This document shows positions 42,216 through 51,456 of a stretch of DNA of 64,000 nt, in pieces. A model generated the notes under the pieces. That model was not told the origin of the DNA and did not search any database. It saw only the letters and a program-made list of their open reading frames with translations. Origin of the DNA: Anaerolineae bacterium. GTDB lineage: Bacteria; Chloroflexota; Anaerolineae; B4-G1; SLSP01. Location of the stretch: contig JAPKMR010000004.1 of the NCBI GenBank assembly GCA_026645815.1, forward strand, positions 62,001 to 126,000, given 5' to 3'. The first letter of the stretch is position 1; every line of letters starts with the position of its first letter. The position numbers and the translations under genes are program-made.

Positions 42216-45200
42216 ATGCATTTCCTATCTCCTGCCAGCCTATGGCTTCTGGCTCTTGCATTACCAATTATTGCCGTATATCTGCTACGTCTTCATCGCA
42301 GAGAAATGCCTGTTGCCAGTATTTTGCTCTGGCAGGCAGCGGCTGCAGATCATCATGCCAATCGCCCCTGGCAGAAATTACGTCGCCATTGGTTGCTCCT
42401 ATTGCAGTTGTTGATCCTGGCAGTGTTGGTGATAACTGCAGCGCGACCGGCGCTCCCCACATCCATGGCATCTCAGGGGCAGGTGTTGGTGCTGCTCGAT
42501 GCTTCCGCAAGCATGCAGGCGCGCCGCGCTGACGGACGTACGCGTTTTGAAGCAGCGCTTGCGGAGTTGCGGATCCTGGCTGATGCTCTGGAACCGGCAG
42601 CTCGTGTGACACTTATTGAGGTGGGTGCCGCACCTCAGGTGTTATTGCGTGATGGCGAGGGTGCGGTCCTGCGCCGTACTCTGCCCGGGCTTCTACCGAC
42701 AGATGGTGTATCTGATTGGCAGGCTGCAGCAGAACTGGCTGCGGGCCTGGCTGCTGGAAAGGATAGCACTACTTTGCTGCTGACCGATTCCGCGGTATCC
42801 CAGACGCTTCCCGCGTTGCCGGGCATGGTACAACTTATCAGTGTGGGGGATGTATCTGCCAATGTGGGCCTGGTAGACTTTTCCCTGCGGCGTAGCGCTG
42901 ATACATTTACCGCCTTTGTCCGCGTGAAGAATGCGGGACCAGCACGCACTGTTGTGTTGTTGCTGCTGGGCGAAGATGAAGTGTTGGCTCGACGGACTTT
43001 GGATTTATTGGATGAGGGTGAGCTAACGCTCTCGATTTCTGATTTGCCTGCCCGGCGCTGGTTTGAGGTGCGGCTTGAGGGAACCGGTGATGGTTTTACC
43101 CTTGATGACCGCGCCTGGGTCACCCTGCCAGCCTCTGGAAATGGACGTGTGTTGCTGGTGACATCCGGGAACCGTTTTTTGGATCTGGCGTTGCGCGCCT
43201 TGCCAGGCATTCAGATGATACAGGCGAACACACTGTCGCAGGATATCGCTGAAGTTGAAGTCGTGGTGCTCGATCAGATCACCGGCACCGTGACCTTGAA
43301 GGGCAATGCGTGGTTGATTGCCCCCGGTACAACGACCTCTTGTGGCGAGCCTGTGGGCATCTTCACGCCTACTGCAACGTTGCAGCCTATCTCTCATTCG
43401 CTTTTGCAGTACGTCAGCTGGGATGATGTTCACATAGCTCGCGCTACGAGCTACCTCGTGCCTGCCGATGCGCTTACCCTGTTGGGGACGCCGGAAGGCC
43501 CTTTGCTATGGGTGCTGAACCGACCGGGGCAGCGGATCATCTGTCAGGCATTCGCGCTACAAGATTCCGATCTTCCTCTCCGCGTGGCTTTCCCAATCCT
43601 TTCCAATAACCTGATGGGTTGGTTGTTGCCGCAAATCTCAGATAATCCAACCTTCCCGTTGCCTGCTGGTCAGGCCTGGGAACCCTCTTTGCCACTTGAT
43701 ACAATTGCCGCGTCACTGCTAATTCCCGACGGACAACGTATGGAGCTTTCAGATGATTGGCGCTCACGCATGCCACAACGGGCGGGCCTCTATCGCTTTG
43801 ATCTGGAGACTGAGGCCGGAACAGAGACGCATTATACAGCACTGGCACTGCTGGATGCGACTGAGAGTGACTTGCGTGCTCGTTCTTTGGCAGTGGAAGG
43901 GCAGACATCTCTGGAGGAAACGCCCACCACTGGCTGGCGCGACCTGAGTCGCCTGGTCATCCTTGTGGCTCTGGTGTTGCTTTGCGTTGAGGGGGTGTTT
44001 TGGTGGGGCCGCGCCGGTCTTTTGCGCGACAGCAATTTGCGCCTTGGCATTTGGCGCCACGAGTGGCGTTCCATCTTGTTGCGGTTGGGCTTACTGGGCG
44101 TTCTAGGTCTCGCCTGGATGGATGTGCGCATTGTACAATCCACCAGGGATTTGGTAACGATTTTCGTTGTGGACCGTTCTGCCAGCGTCGAAGCCTACCG
44201 TCAAGAGATTGACGCTCTACTATCTACTGCATGGGAGAGCAAAGGTGTGCGTGACCGCGCCGGGGTTGTGGCTTTTGGCGCTGATGTCTGGGTTGAGCAG
44301 TCGTTGACTGGGGGTGCTTTGATTTCCCCGGCAGCCGTGACACCGCGCCGTGACGCCACTGATATTGCTGCAGCGGTTCGGCTCGGCGCCAGTCTTATTC
44401 CGGAAGATGCTCCAGGGCGTCTGGTGCTTATTACGGATGGTTTGGAAACGCGCGGCGATGGTGCTGCCGCGCTCTCCAAAGCGCACGATCTCGGTATTGA
44501 GACATTGGTGGCAGGGGTGGGCCAGAATGTCCCATCTCCGGAAGTGTGGGTTGAGAGCCTGCGTTTGCCTGCGCGAGCGATTCCTGAGGACACAGTGACG
44601 GCAAATGTCATTCTAGGGGCAACAGTGGCACAACCAGTGCAGCTTGTTTGGTCGGTCGGCGAGCAGGGGGGGCAGGCGCTGTGGCAGGTTGTGGCGGGCG
44701 AGAGTAATACCCTGGTCTCGTTTACGGCGCCGGATGTGGGGTTGACGCCAGTGCGTTTCTGTGTGATGGCAGAGGAGGACCAGCATCTTGAGAACAATTG
44801 TAGCGGTGGATGGTTACGGGTCGAAGGGTCGCCGCAGATACTGGTCGTTGGAACGCTCGAGGACCGTGCGCCATTAGCTGCTGCGTTATCCCAGACAAAC
44901 TTGGAGATCATACAGCGTCTACCCGGTGAATTGCCGCTATCGGCACAGGCATTGAGCGACTATGCGGCTGTGGTTTTGGTCAATACCCCAGCGCGCGCTT
45001 TACCGTTACAGGCAACGGCATCGCTCCATACCTATGTACGTGACCTGGGTGGCGGTTTGGTGGCTATAGGCGGACCAGAAAGCTATGGGGTGGGGGGCTG
45101 GTCTTCCACGGATTTGGAGACGGCGCTTCCCGTCATCACAAAGGTGCAGGATCCGCGCCGTTTTGCCCCTCTGGCGACGATTATCGTGATAGATAAATCG

Positions 45201-46715
45201 GGCAGTATGGCTGCCGCGGATACTGGAGGGAGCATATCCAAAATACGACTGGCGGCAGAGGCTGCGTCTCGTGTTGCGGAGGCGTTGAATGATGACGATA
45301 TGCTTGCTGTGGTTGCCTATGATGATCGCCCTGCCGATACATTTGGCCCGGTATCGGGGCGCGACCGGGAATCATTGATTGAGCGTTTGCTACGCTTGCA
45401 GGCAGGTGGCGGCGGCATTTATGTACGGGATGGGCTAGCCTATGCGGCGCAGCTGTTTGAGAGTAGTTTTGAACCAGATCCAGAACTGCAACGGCATGTT
45501 TTATTGGTAGCTGATGGCAGCGATGCCGAGCAGCAATCCGGTGCTCTGGCACAGGTGACCGCCTTACGTGCTCAGGGAGTCACGGTCAGTGTGATTGCTA
45601 TTGGCAACGGTAGCGACGTCCCATTTTTGCAGGAGGTCGCGCAGGAAGGTCAGGGGCGTTTCTATCTCACCGAGCGGGCTGCTGACCTGCCTGCGATTTT
45701 CACCGAAGAGATGGCCCGCGTGCGTCGTTCCTACATTGTGGAACAGACCTTCTTTCCGGCACGGGGACCTGCATGGGCGCCAATCGAAAGTTTCACGGTG
45801 TTGCCCTCACTGCAGGGCTATGTAGCGACAACACCGAAATCCGGTGCGGAGGTGCCTCTGTGGGGTGCTGTGACGGTAGACCCACTACTGGCTGCGTGGC
45901 AGTACGGGTTGGGGCGTGCTGTTGCCTGGACTTCGGATGCAACCGGGCGCTGGGCAGCTGACTGGCTTGCGTGGGAGGATTTTCCGCGATTCTGGGGCGG
46001 CATACTCCGGTGGGTATTGCCATCGCCGGTTGACGAGGGTGTGGCGCTGGCTGTTGAGACTGAAGGGGAGCGAGCGCTAATTATTCTCGATGTGTGGGAT
46101 GCCGAGACCGAAGGTGCTACTGAAGGGCTGGACCTGATCCTACAAGCCTCACAATTGGAGGGAGCTGCTCCTTTGGCGGCAACGGTACTGCGCCAAACGG
46201 CGCCGGGGCGTTACGAAACCACCCTCGATTTAGGGGATGCCATGGCGCCGTGGTTGTTTCGTGTCTCTGGTCAACGGCAGTTCACCATGGGATGGGTATC
46301 ACCCTATGCAGCCGAATTTGTTCCTGGCAATAGTGCAGAGGTGCTAACGCGTCTGATCGCGCGCGGGCAGTCACAGCCTCTGTCAGAACCCTCGCAGGCA
46401 TTCGCCCAGACTTTGGAAGGGCGATACGCTGGTTTGCCTTTGCGGCATTTGCTGATTGTGGTTGCGACCTTGCTGTGGGTTTTGGATGTAGTCATGCGCC
46501 GTTTGGTGATCGGTCAGGGTATTGTGCAAAATCTGATTCGCCGCTTAAAACGGGCGAGGGGCATCCAACGTCGTGGGTCGGCACAGCATCGTCGTGAGGC
46601 GTCTGAAAACCTTCTGCCAGAACGCTTGGATAGCTCTGTGACAGCGCCGGAACCTTCTGAGGATGTGGCTCTGGCAACACAGTTGAGGGAGCGCCTCAAG
46701 AAACCGCCAAATTGA
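42216..46715 (+). CDS. Membrane protein with BatA-type N-terminus and three VWA domains
   Basis: The 1499-residue protein begins like BatA/aerotolerance proteins (HFLSPASLWLLALALPI, then a second TM helix near residue 60) and has three VWA-type metal sites: LLDASAS (about residue 90), VVDRSAS (about 655) and IDKSGS (about 995), all DxSxS. Two TM helices near 575-640 separate the first and second. A glutamine-amidotransferase-like segment (GGGLVAIGGPESYG, about 945) precedes the third, and a final TM helix lies near 1420. It looks like a fusion of two membrane VWA proteins usually encoded separately. VWA domains mediate metal-dependent protein contacts; the partner is unknown. ATG at 42216 is preferred over GTG at 42207, which lies in the -10 box. 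Confidence 0.82.
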   Translation: MHFLSPASLWLLALALPIIAVYLLRLHRREMPVASILLWQAAAADHHANRPWQKLRRHWLLLLQLLILAVLVITAARPALPTSMASQGQVLVLLDASASMQARRADGRTRFEAALAELRILADALEPAARVTLIEVGAAPQVLLRDGEGAVLRRTLPGLLPTDGVSDWQAAAELAAGLAAGKDSTTLLLTDSAVSQTLPALPGMVQLISVGDVSANVGLVDFSLRRSADTFTAFVRVKNAGPARTVVLLLLGEDEVLARRTLDLLDEGELTLSISDLPARRWFEVRLEGTGDGFTLDDRAWVTLPASGNGRVLLVTSGNRFLDLALRALPGIQMIQANTLSQDIAEVEVVVLDQITGTVTLKGNAWLIAPGTTTSCGEPVGIFTPTATLQPISHSLLQYVSWDDVHIARATSYLVPADALTLLGTPEGPLLWVLNRPGQRIICQAFALQDSDLPLRVAFPILSNNLMGWLLPQISDNPTFPLPAGQAWEPSLPLDTIAASLLIPDGQRMELSDDWRSRMPQRAGLYRFDLETEAGTETHYTALALLDATESDLRARSLAVEGQTSLEETPTTGWRDLSRLVILVALVLLCVEGVFWWGRAGLLRDSNLRLGIWRHEWRSILLRLGLLGVLGLAWMDVRIVQSTRDLVTIFVVDRSASVEAYRQEIDALLSTAWESKGVRDRAGVVAFGADVWVEQSLTGGALISPAAVTPRRDATDIAAAVRLGASLIPEDAPGRLVLITDGLETRGDGAAALSKAHDLGIETLVAGVGQNVPSPEVWVESLRLPARAIPEDTVTANVILGATVAQPVQLVWSVGEQGGQALWQVVAGESNTLVSFTAPDVGLTPVRFCVMAEEDQHLENNCSGGWLRVEGSPQILVVGTLEDRAPLAAALSQTNLEIIQRLPGELPLSAQALSDYAAVVLVNTPARALPLQATASLHTYVRDLGGGLVAIGGPESYGVGGWSSTDLETALPVITKVQDPRRFAPLATIIVIDKSGSMAAADTGGSISKIRLAAEAASRVAEALNDDDMLAVVAYDDRPADTFGPVSGRDRESLIERLLRLQAGGGGIYVRDGLAYAAQLFESSFEPDPELQRHVLLVADGSDAEQQSGALAQVTALRAQGVTVSVIAIGNGSDVPFLQEVAQEGQGRFYLTERAADLPAIFTEEMARVRRSYIVEQTFFPARGPAWAPIESFTVLPSLQGYVATTPKSGAEVPLWGAVTVDPLLAAWQYGLGRAVAWTSDATGRWAADWLAWEDFPRFWGGILRWVLPSPVDEGVALAVETEGERALIILDVWDAETEGATEGLDLILQASQLEGAAPLAATVLRQTAPGRYETTLDLGDAMAPWLFRVSGQRQFTMGWVSPYAAEFVPGNSAEVLTRLIARGQSQPLSEPSQAFAQTLEGRYAGLPLRHLLIVVATLLWVLDVVMRRLVIGQGIVQNLIRRLKRARGIQRRGSAQHRREASENLLPERLDSSVTAPEPSEDVALATQLRERLKKPPN

Positions 46716-46796
46716 GACAATTAGCTATTGAGTGGATTTCTAGGCGGGACCGCGAAGCCTTTGAGGGCATAAACAAATTCGGTGTTAATCATTTAG

Positions 46797-46847
46797 GGGT
46801 GGGTTTTCCGCACTGCAGATTCTAACCGCGGCGCGGGAAACCCACCC
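46797..46847. terminator. Hairpin between convergent VWA and RpiR genes
   Basis: A 15-bp stem with one G-U pair (46797-46811 with 46833-46847) closes on a 21-base loop. No T run follows on either strand, so terminator function is inferred from position. Confidence 0.45.
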
Positions 46848-46880
46848 TGGGGCCTCGCGATGGATAGTTTCGTTGACTAT

Positions 46881-47717
46881 TTAATTGCTCTGGGCTTGTT
46901 TGGTTGCCTCGAGCGCATTTTCTATTTGCGCCATATAGGCCATAGCAGTTTCTTTTTTGCTGTTGAGCAGGGCATCTTTGAGGGTTGCCACAATCAGTAG
47001 AGAGACCGAGAAGCTGCTGATATCGAGTGGACTTTGACCGGGTGTGGTGACCACCGTCTCTGCCTCTCGTGCGGCAAGTGTTGTGCCGTTATCGGTAATG
47101 CAAACGGTTGGGATGCCTCTGGCGCCCGCTAGTTTGACTGCGTGCCCGGTGTCAATTCCTGGCGTACCGAAAACCAGCGCCAACAGCACGTCCCCGGGTT
47201 GCATGCCATTCACCGATTGCGCCGTTTCTGCCATGCTGGGCGTAAAATGGAAAATCGGGATATTGAGCGGTGCCAAACTCTCTGCCAGATACTGTGCGAT
47301 GTTATAGCTGGGAAATTCTCCAACAATCCAGATGCGCTGAGCGGATTTGAGTGTCTTCAACGCCTGTGCCAGGTGTGGGGCTTCGGTAGTTGCAAATTGC
47401 TCCAGGTCCTGTGATTTGCTGGCAAAAAGCGCCTGGATGAGGTCCTCTTCACTACCTGCCTCGACGGCTTTGCGATAGGTTTGAACGATTTCCCCACGCA
47501 CATGGGCTTTGATTTCTCGTGAGAGTTCTCGGAACCCACTATAGCCAATTTCCTGTGAGAACCTAACCACCGTGGCAGGGTCAATGCCTACACGGCGAGA
47601 GAGTTCGGTCGCCGTTAGAAATGCAACATCAAGAGTCTGATTCAGAATGAAATCTGCCAGACGCCGAAAACCGGGTGTCAGATTGCCATAATGCTCTTCA
47701 ATTCTTTCGCGAAACAT
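46881..47717 (-). CDS. RpiR/MurR-family regulator, third of three tandem paralogues
   Basis: The 278-residue protein has an N-terminal HTH of the RpiR type (about residues 1-77; TATELSRRVGIDPATVVRFSQEIGYSGFRELS) and a C-terminal SIS domain (about 125-260) that normally binds a phosphosugar. AAAAGGAG precedes the start. It is the last gene of a three-gene array in one direction. Its SIS domain (AQRIWIVGEFPSYNIAQYLAESL, LLALVFGTPGIDTG) differs from those of the other two copies more than the HTH does, which suggests a shared DNA site but different ligands. No sugar-metabolism gene is adjacent, so the effector and targets cannot be read. Confidence 0.9.
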   Translation of the reverse strand: MFRERIEEHYGNLTPGFRRLADFILNQTLDVAFLTATELSRRVGIDPATVVRFSQEIGYSGFRELSREIKAHVRGEIVQTYRKAVEAGSEEDLIQALFASKSQDLEQFATTEAPHLAQALKTLKSAQRIWIVGEFPSYNIAQYLAESLAPLNIPIFHFTPSMAETAQSVNGMQPGDVLLALVFGTPGIDTGHAVKLAGARGIPTVCITDNGTTLAAREAETVVTTPGQSPLDISSFSVSLLIVATLKDALLNSKKETAMAYMAQIENALEATKQAQSN

Positions 47718-47773
47718 GTTTATCTCCTTTTTCCCGTGTAATGGTGCTGCAATGGTAAGCTGGATGAGAGTTG

Positions 47774-48649
47774 TTATTCTTTTGTTTGTGGCAAGGTTGC
47801 TTCATAGGCGGCAGTTCGTGCTCTTAGGTTAAGGATTTCGCTCAAGTATTCGTTGTATGCAGTGAAGGCTTCTGCGGTTTGGGCGGCATTTGTGCCGGCT
47901 AACGCTTCCCAAATCAACGCAACGATTGCAATGGCTGCGCCGCTGTTGGGGATGCCGGTGTTATCAAATGTGGGAACCGCAACGACGAGTTCGGCTTCTT
48001 TAGCTGAAGTACATAGATTATTGTCGGCGATAGTAATGGTATGGGCGCCTTTTTCGCGCGCCATGCGTACCAGGTAGCCGGTATCGAAGCTAGGTTGGCT
48101 GATTGCCAGGGTGAGTAGCGTGTGTTCTGGTTGTAGTTTGCTTAGCGTGGTCGTGGCGTTGAGTGCATCAGGTGAAAAGGCTTCAGCCTGGACACCCGCA
48201 ACCTGTAACATGCGCGCCAGGAACTGGGCAATAGCCAGAACAGGGCCTTCGCTGGTAATCCATACTTGAGGAGTTTGCTTGAGTATCCGTAGCGCCTCGC
48301 CCAACTTTGGTGTCTCTGTCAGGCTGAAATCTGTTAGATTCTGCCGGGTGTGATCCACCAATTGGTGAATTAGAGCCTCTTCACTTTCAGCTTCTGCGCC
48401 TTTGCGATAGGTGGTCGTTACCTGGTCACGTACATAATGTTTGATTTCACGGGAGAGTTCTCGGTAGCCGCTATAGCCGATTTCCTGTGCAAACCGGACT
48501 ACAGTGGCGGGGTCAACGCTAACGCGGCGCGAGATTTCTGTCACCGTCAGAAATGCTGCATCAAGTGTGTGATTCATGATGAAGTCAGCAAGTTTGCGGA
48601 ATCCTGGCGTCAGGCTGTCATAGTATTGACGAATTTGATCTTGAAACAT
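47774..48649 (-). CDS. RpiR/MurR-family regulator, second of three tandem paralogues
   Basis: The 291-residue protein matches its neighbours in layout: HTH (TVTEISRRVSVDPATVVRFAQEIGYSGYRELS) followed by a SIS domain (about residues 128-265; PQVWITSEGPVLAIAQFLARML, LLTLAISQPSFDTG). AAAGGAG precedes the start. It is 86 bases downstream of the first copy and 56 bases upstream of the third, consistent with one transcript. The SIS ligand is unknown; a short C-terminal extension rich in Ala and Glu follows. Confidence 0.9.
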   Translation of the reverse strand: MFQDQIRQYYDSLTPGFRKLADFIMNHTLDAAFLTVTEISRRVSVDPATVVRFAQEIGYSGYRELSREIKHYVRDQVTTTYRKGAEAESEEALIHQLVDHTRQNLTDFSLTETPKLGEALRILKQTPQVWITSEGPVLAIAQFLARMLQVAGVQAEAFSPDALNATTTLSKLQPEHTLLTLAISQPSFDTGYLVRMAREKGAHTITIADNNLCTSAKEAELVVAVPTFDNTGIPNSGAAIAIVALIWEALAGTNAAQTAEAFTAYNEYLSEILNLRARTAAYEATLPQTKE

Positions 48650-48735
48650 ACGTTTGGGTCTCCTTTGTTACCTGGATGGTCATCTAGTTAGTGAGTCATC
48701 TCTAAGTTTATGAAACGGTTTATTCTATGGTGCGT

Positions 48736-49650
48736 TCATGGGCACGAAAGGGAATGGGATTCAGTCCATCCTAAATGCTGGCACCAGATAGCGAGAGATT
48801 TGTCTAGCTGTTCGCAGGTCTGTTGGCGTAATTCCAATAAGCGATTGAGGTGCAGGCGTTGTTCTCCCTGGCTTTTTTCTATGCTCGGTAGTCGCTCTTC
48901 TTTGAGGCGTTCTTCAATTAGCGCCAGTAGTACTGCAATCAACGCCAGTCCTGTGAAGGGTGATGTTGCATGGCTAATAATCAGGGCGAGTTCTGCTTCT
49001 TTTGCCGGCGCTTGAAGTCCGTTGCTGCTGATGCAGAGCGTATGCATGCCCTTTTCGCGAGCCAATTGCACGATATATCCTATATCAATTTGCGGACCTT
49101 CGTTGCCTAAGGCCAGGAGTACATCTTCATCTTGCATGTGGCTCAACCGCATCGCGGCTTCCAAAATATCTGGATGAAAAGCGATGGCGGATAAGCCAAC
49201 GTTTCGCAAGCCTTGTGCAAAAGCTTGCGCCAACTCATTTAATGCGCCTTCTGCGACAATCCAGATCATTTTGGCCTTATTGAGCACTGTGCCTAATTCT
49301 CCCAGTCGCTCCAGGTCAACCGGTGTCAGGCAATCTAGTTGTTGGCGGAATTTTCCCAACAGCGCTGAGAAATGTTCCCCCTGTGTTGCATAGGGTTCAG
49401 TTGGCTTTTCGCCTGTAGTAATTCGAGCGTGGACATGCTGTTTGATTTCCTGAGATAGTTCACGATAGCCGGAATAGCCCAGGTCTTGCGCAAAACGGAC
49501 CACGGTCGCTGGATCTACCTCTACCCGGCGCGCCAGTTCAGTGGCTGTCAGGAAAGCTGCATCAAGCGTGTAGTTGACAATGAAATCCGCTAGTTTTCGA
49601 TAGCCTGGTGAGAGTCGCTCGTAGCTATCTCTTATGCGATCTCTAAACAT
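48736..49650 (-). CDS. RpiR/MurR-family regulator, first of three tandem paralogues
   Basis: The 304-residue protein has the RpiR HTH (TATELARRVEVDPATVVRFAQDLGYSGYRELS) and a SIS domain (about residues 125-255; KMIWIVAEGALNELAQAFAQGL, LLALGNEGPQIDIG). Its C-terminus is longer than in the other copies (about 40 residues, Leu/Gln-rich, helical). It is the leading gene of the array and carries the only clear promoter, with a perfect 22-bp palindrome in the leader. This suggests that the array regulates itself. The ribosome-binding site (AAAGGT) is weak. Confidence 0.9.
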   Translation of the reverse strand: MFRDRIRDSYERLSPGYRKLADFIVNYTLDAAFLTATELARRVEVDPATVVRFAQDLGYSGYRELSQEIKQHVHARITTGEKPTEPYATQGEHFSALLGKFRQQLDCLTPVDLERLGELGTVLNKAKMIWIVAEGALNELAQAFAQGLRNVGLSAIAFHPDILEAAMRLSHMQDEDVLLALGNEGPQIDIGYIVQLAREKGMHTLCISSNGLQAPAKEAELALIISHATSPFTGLALIAVLLALIEERLKEERLPSIEKSQGEQRLHLNRLLELRQQTCEQLDKSLAIWCQHLGWTESHSLSCP

Positions 49651-49684
49651 AAATTGACGACCTTTTAGCCCTTGCAGATATATT

Positions 49685-49706
49685 GCAACTGGTATCTACC
49701 AGTTGC
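49685..49706. promoter_or_regulatory. 22-bp perfect palindrome, candidate RpiR operator
   Basis: GCAACTGGTA and its exact complement TACCAGTTGC flank a central TC. It lies about 20-40 bases downstream of the expected transcription start of the first RpiR gene, placed to block elongation. No equally good copy is visible before the other two paralogues, which fits a single transcript. Confidence 0.65.
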
Positions 49707-49730
49707 GCGGTTCAGTTTTTGATTACAAAT

Positions 49731-49758
49731 ATTATATCATAGCCAAGCATAAAGGCAA
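49731..49758 (-). promoter_or_regulatory. Promoter of the RpiR array
   Basis: On the minus strand TTGCCT (49758-49753) and a perfect TATAAT (49736-49731) are 16 bases apart. Transcription would start near 49724, with a leader of about 75 bases. The rest of the 308-base gap between the RpiR array and the lipoprotein gene is AT-rich and shows no gene. Confidence 0.65.
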
Positions 49759-49958
49759 GAGCCAAACGAAGGCAAATCCAAAACTTGATTACATGCAAGA
49801 ACCCAAACAGATTTTCTCCACTACTTGGTTGATTATTGTTAGATGTGAATTACAATTTTGTGGCTTTTCAGGAGTGAGCGTGCTTCACGAAAGTGCAGAA
49901 ACCCGCTGAAGTGTTACAGATGTCCTGGGCTGTGTGATTCACTAACGAGGATGTGTTG

Positions 49959-50498
49959 ATGCATAGGATATGGCGATTCATTAGTTGGACGTGTTTGTTA
50001 TTCGTTCTGGTGGGGTGTGGACGAGAGCGCGTGCCGGTTACGGCGACGCCTAAAGCGCCGGTGGTATTATCACAGTGGGCGATTGAAGCTGAGGCAAGCA
50101 CTAGCTATGCCTCACCTGATTGGAGCCCGGCTCGGGCAACGGGCGAACCGGATGTTCAGGTCTGTGCTGATGACCCTCGCGCTTGGGCTTCAGCCCGGGG
50201 CAATGGCTTGGAGTGGTTGCAGTTGCGCTATGCGGAGCCGGTTTATGCTACTGAAGTTCGCATTTTCCAAACCCTGGGCCCAGGGACTATCGCGCGTGTG
50301 CACTTGATTGATGCTGCCGGTGGTCAAAAGCTGGTGTGGGAGGGTACGGATACGTCTATGATTTGCCCGGGGGTTTTTACCACATCTTTCCCGCGGACCG
50401 AATATCTGGTCACCGGTGTGCGTATTGAACTGGATGAATCACGTACCGGCTTCTGGAATCAAATTGACAGCGTCTCACTGATCGGTATTTTGCCGTAA
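49959..50498 (+). CDS. Small lipoprotein with discoidin-like beta domain
   Basis: The 179-residue protein has a lipoprotein signal ending in LFVLVGC, so it should be lipid-anchored and processed by LspA. The mature part resembles a galactose-binding-like (F5/8 type C) domain: WAIEAEASTSYA, SPARATGEPDV, LEWLQLRYAEPVYATEVRIFQT and TGVRIELDES. Such domains bind sugars or surfaces. I chose ATG at 49959, eight bases after a GAGG, over the GTG at 49953. The gene is divergent from the RpiR array and converges on the DprA-like gene with four bases between stops. Confidence 0.75.
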   Translation: MHRIWRFISWTCLLFVLVGCGRERVPVTATPKAPVVLSQWAIEAEASTSYASPDWSPARATGEPDVQVCADDPRAWASARGNGLEWLQLRYAEPVYATEVRIFQTLGPGTIARVHLIDAAGGQKLVWEGTDTSMICPGVFTTSFPRTEYLVTGVRIELDESRTGFWNQIDSVSLIGILP

Positions 50499-50502
50499 CC
50501 CG

Positions 50503-51456
50503 TCAGTGTTTTAACAGACGTTTTCGTAAGGCTTCGGGTATCGCCCCACCGCGCTCCAGGATGCGTAAGGCTTCCTCTGGCGGCAATGGAGGCAACACAG
50601 GCGTCTCACTGAGTGTCATTGTGTCAAGTGTTTCCGGTGCGGGTGATTTCTCGAGGAGCCACAAAAGTACATCGCCTGGCTCGTCGCTTGCGCGTAACCC
50701 TGCCGTGGGAGGTACCGACGCAGGGTCGGGGGTGAGCCAAAGGGTGGGGGCGCAATGGGTGAGAGTGCCCGGCGACTCGTTACTTACCCATAGAATGTGT
50801 TCGGCTGTAGCCAGCTCTACCTGCAATAATACCGGTTCCCATCTGGCGTTTGCGGGCGCTGTGGGATTTAGTGGGCTGAGCAATAGAAGCCGTCCATCAG
50901 CCAGCAGGCGCTGCTCTGCTTCGCTGAGTTCAATAGTATCCAGTCCTTGTCGCACATGGAGAAGCGCATCTCCCTCTGAATCGGTCAGTTCATCCAAAAG
51001 GATTGCGGCCTGAGCGCTACCACGTGTTGCAGATGGCAGCGTTGTATCACCCAGAACCTGGCCTAGCGTTTCCTGGAGCAGCAGGGTGGTAGCGGCATCC
51101 AGGGGGGCGGGTGGGATGGCAAGTACAGGGCGCGTGAGGAGCTTGGGGTTGCCTTGATAGAAGAGCAACGCCGGGCGGAATTTGAGGTCCAGCGTTTCCA
51201 GCCCTTTGGGGTAGCAATCTTCGTTCCAACGCAGCGCGGTGACCTTCTCGAGTCTTTGTGGGCCTTTCAGCGCGCTTGCCTCAGCATCATCGAGGCCCGT
51301 CCGTGAGCCGTTCATGGGCAGGGAATCGAGTACAGATCCGACAGAGAGTCCTTCCTTGCTCCAGGAGCTCAGCAGGCTTTTTGCGCGCGTGGTTGGCAGC
51401 ACACCGCTGTAAAGAAGCCAGTACCACAGTTGTGTTTCGCGGTCCGAATGGGTCAT
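50503..51456 (-). CDS. Degenerate DprA/Smf-like protein
   Basis: The 317-residue protein follows the DprA layout without its key residues. An N-terminal helical segment (about residues 1-75) is HhH/SAM-like, then [11 protein letters not shown] and [19 protein letters not shown] match the start of the DprA Rossmann fold. The invariant GSR after that strand is replaced by PPA. Later segments ([35 protein letters not shown]) match the distal strands, and a short helical tail ends it. DprA loads RecA on single-stranded DNA during transformation; loss of the DNA-binding loop argues for a different or lost role. It overlaps dtd by four bases (ATGA) as the last gene of the run. Confidence 0.55.
   Translation of the reverse strand: MTHSDRETQLWYWLLYSGVLPTTRAKSLLSSWSKEGLSVGSVLDSLPMNGSRTGLDDAEASALKGPQRLEKVTALRWNEDCYPKGLETLDLKFRPALLFYQGNPKLLTRPVLAIPPAPLDAATTLLLQETLGQVLGDTTLPSATRGSAQAAILLDELTDSEGDALLHVRQGLDTIELSEAEQRLLADGRLLLLSPLNPTAPANARWEPVLLQVELATAEHILWVSNESPGTLTHCAPTLWLTPDPASVPPTAGLRASDEPGDVLLWLLEKSPAPETLDTMTLSETPVLPPLPPEEALRILERGGAIPEALRKRLLKH

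Noticed and set aside
49703-49909. Plus-strand open frame between the RpiR array and the lipoprotein gene
   Set aside because: It covers the RpiR promoter, is Lys/Gln-rich without motif, and lacks a ribosome-binding site.
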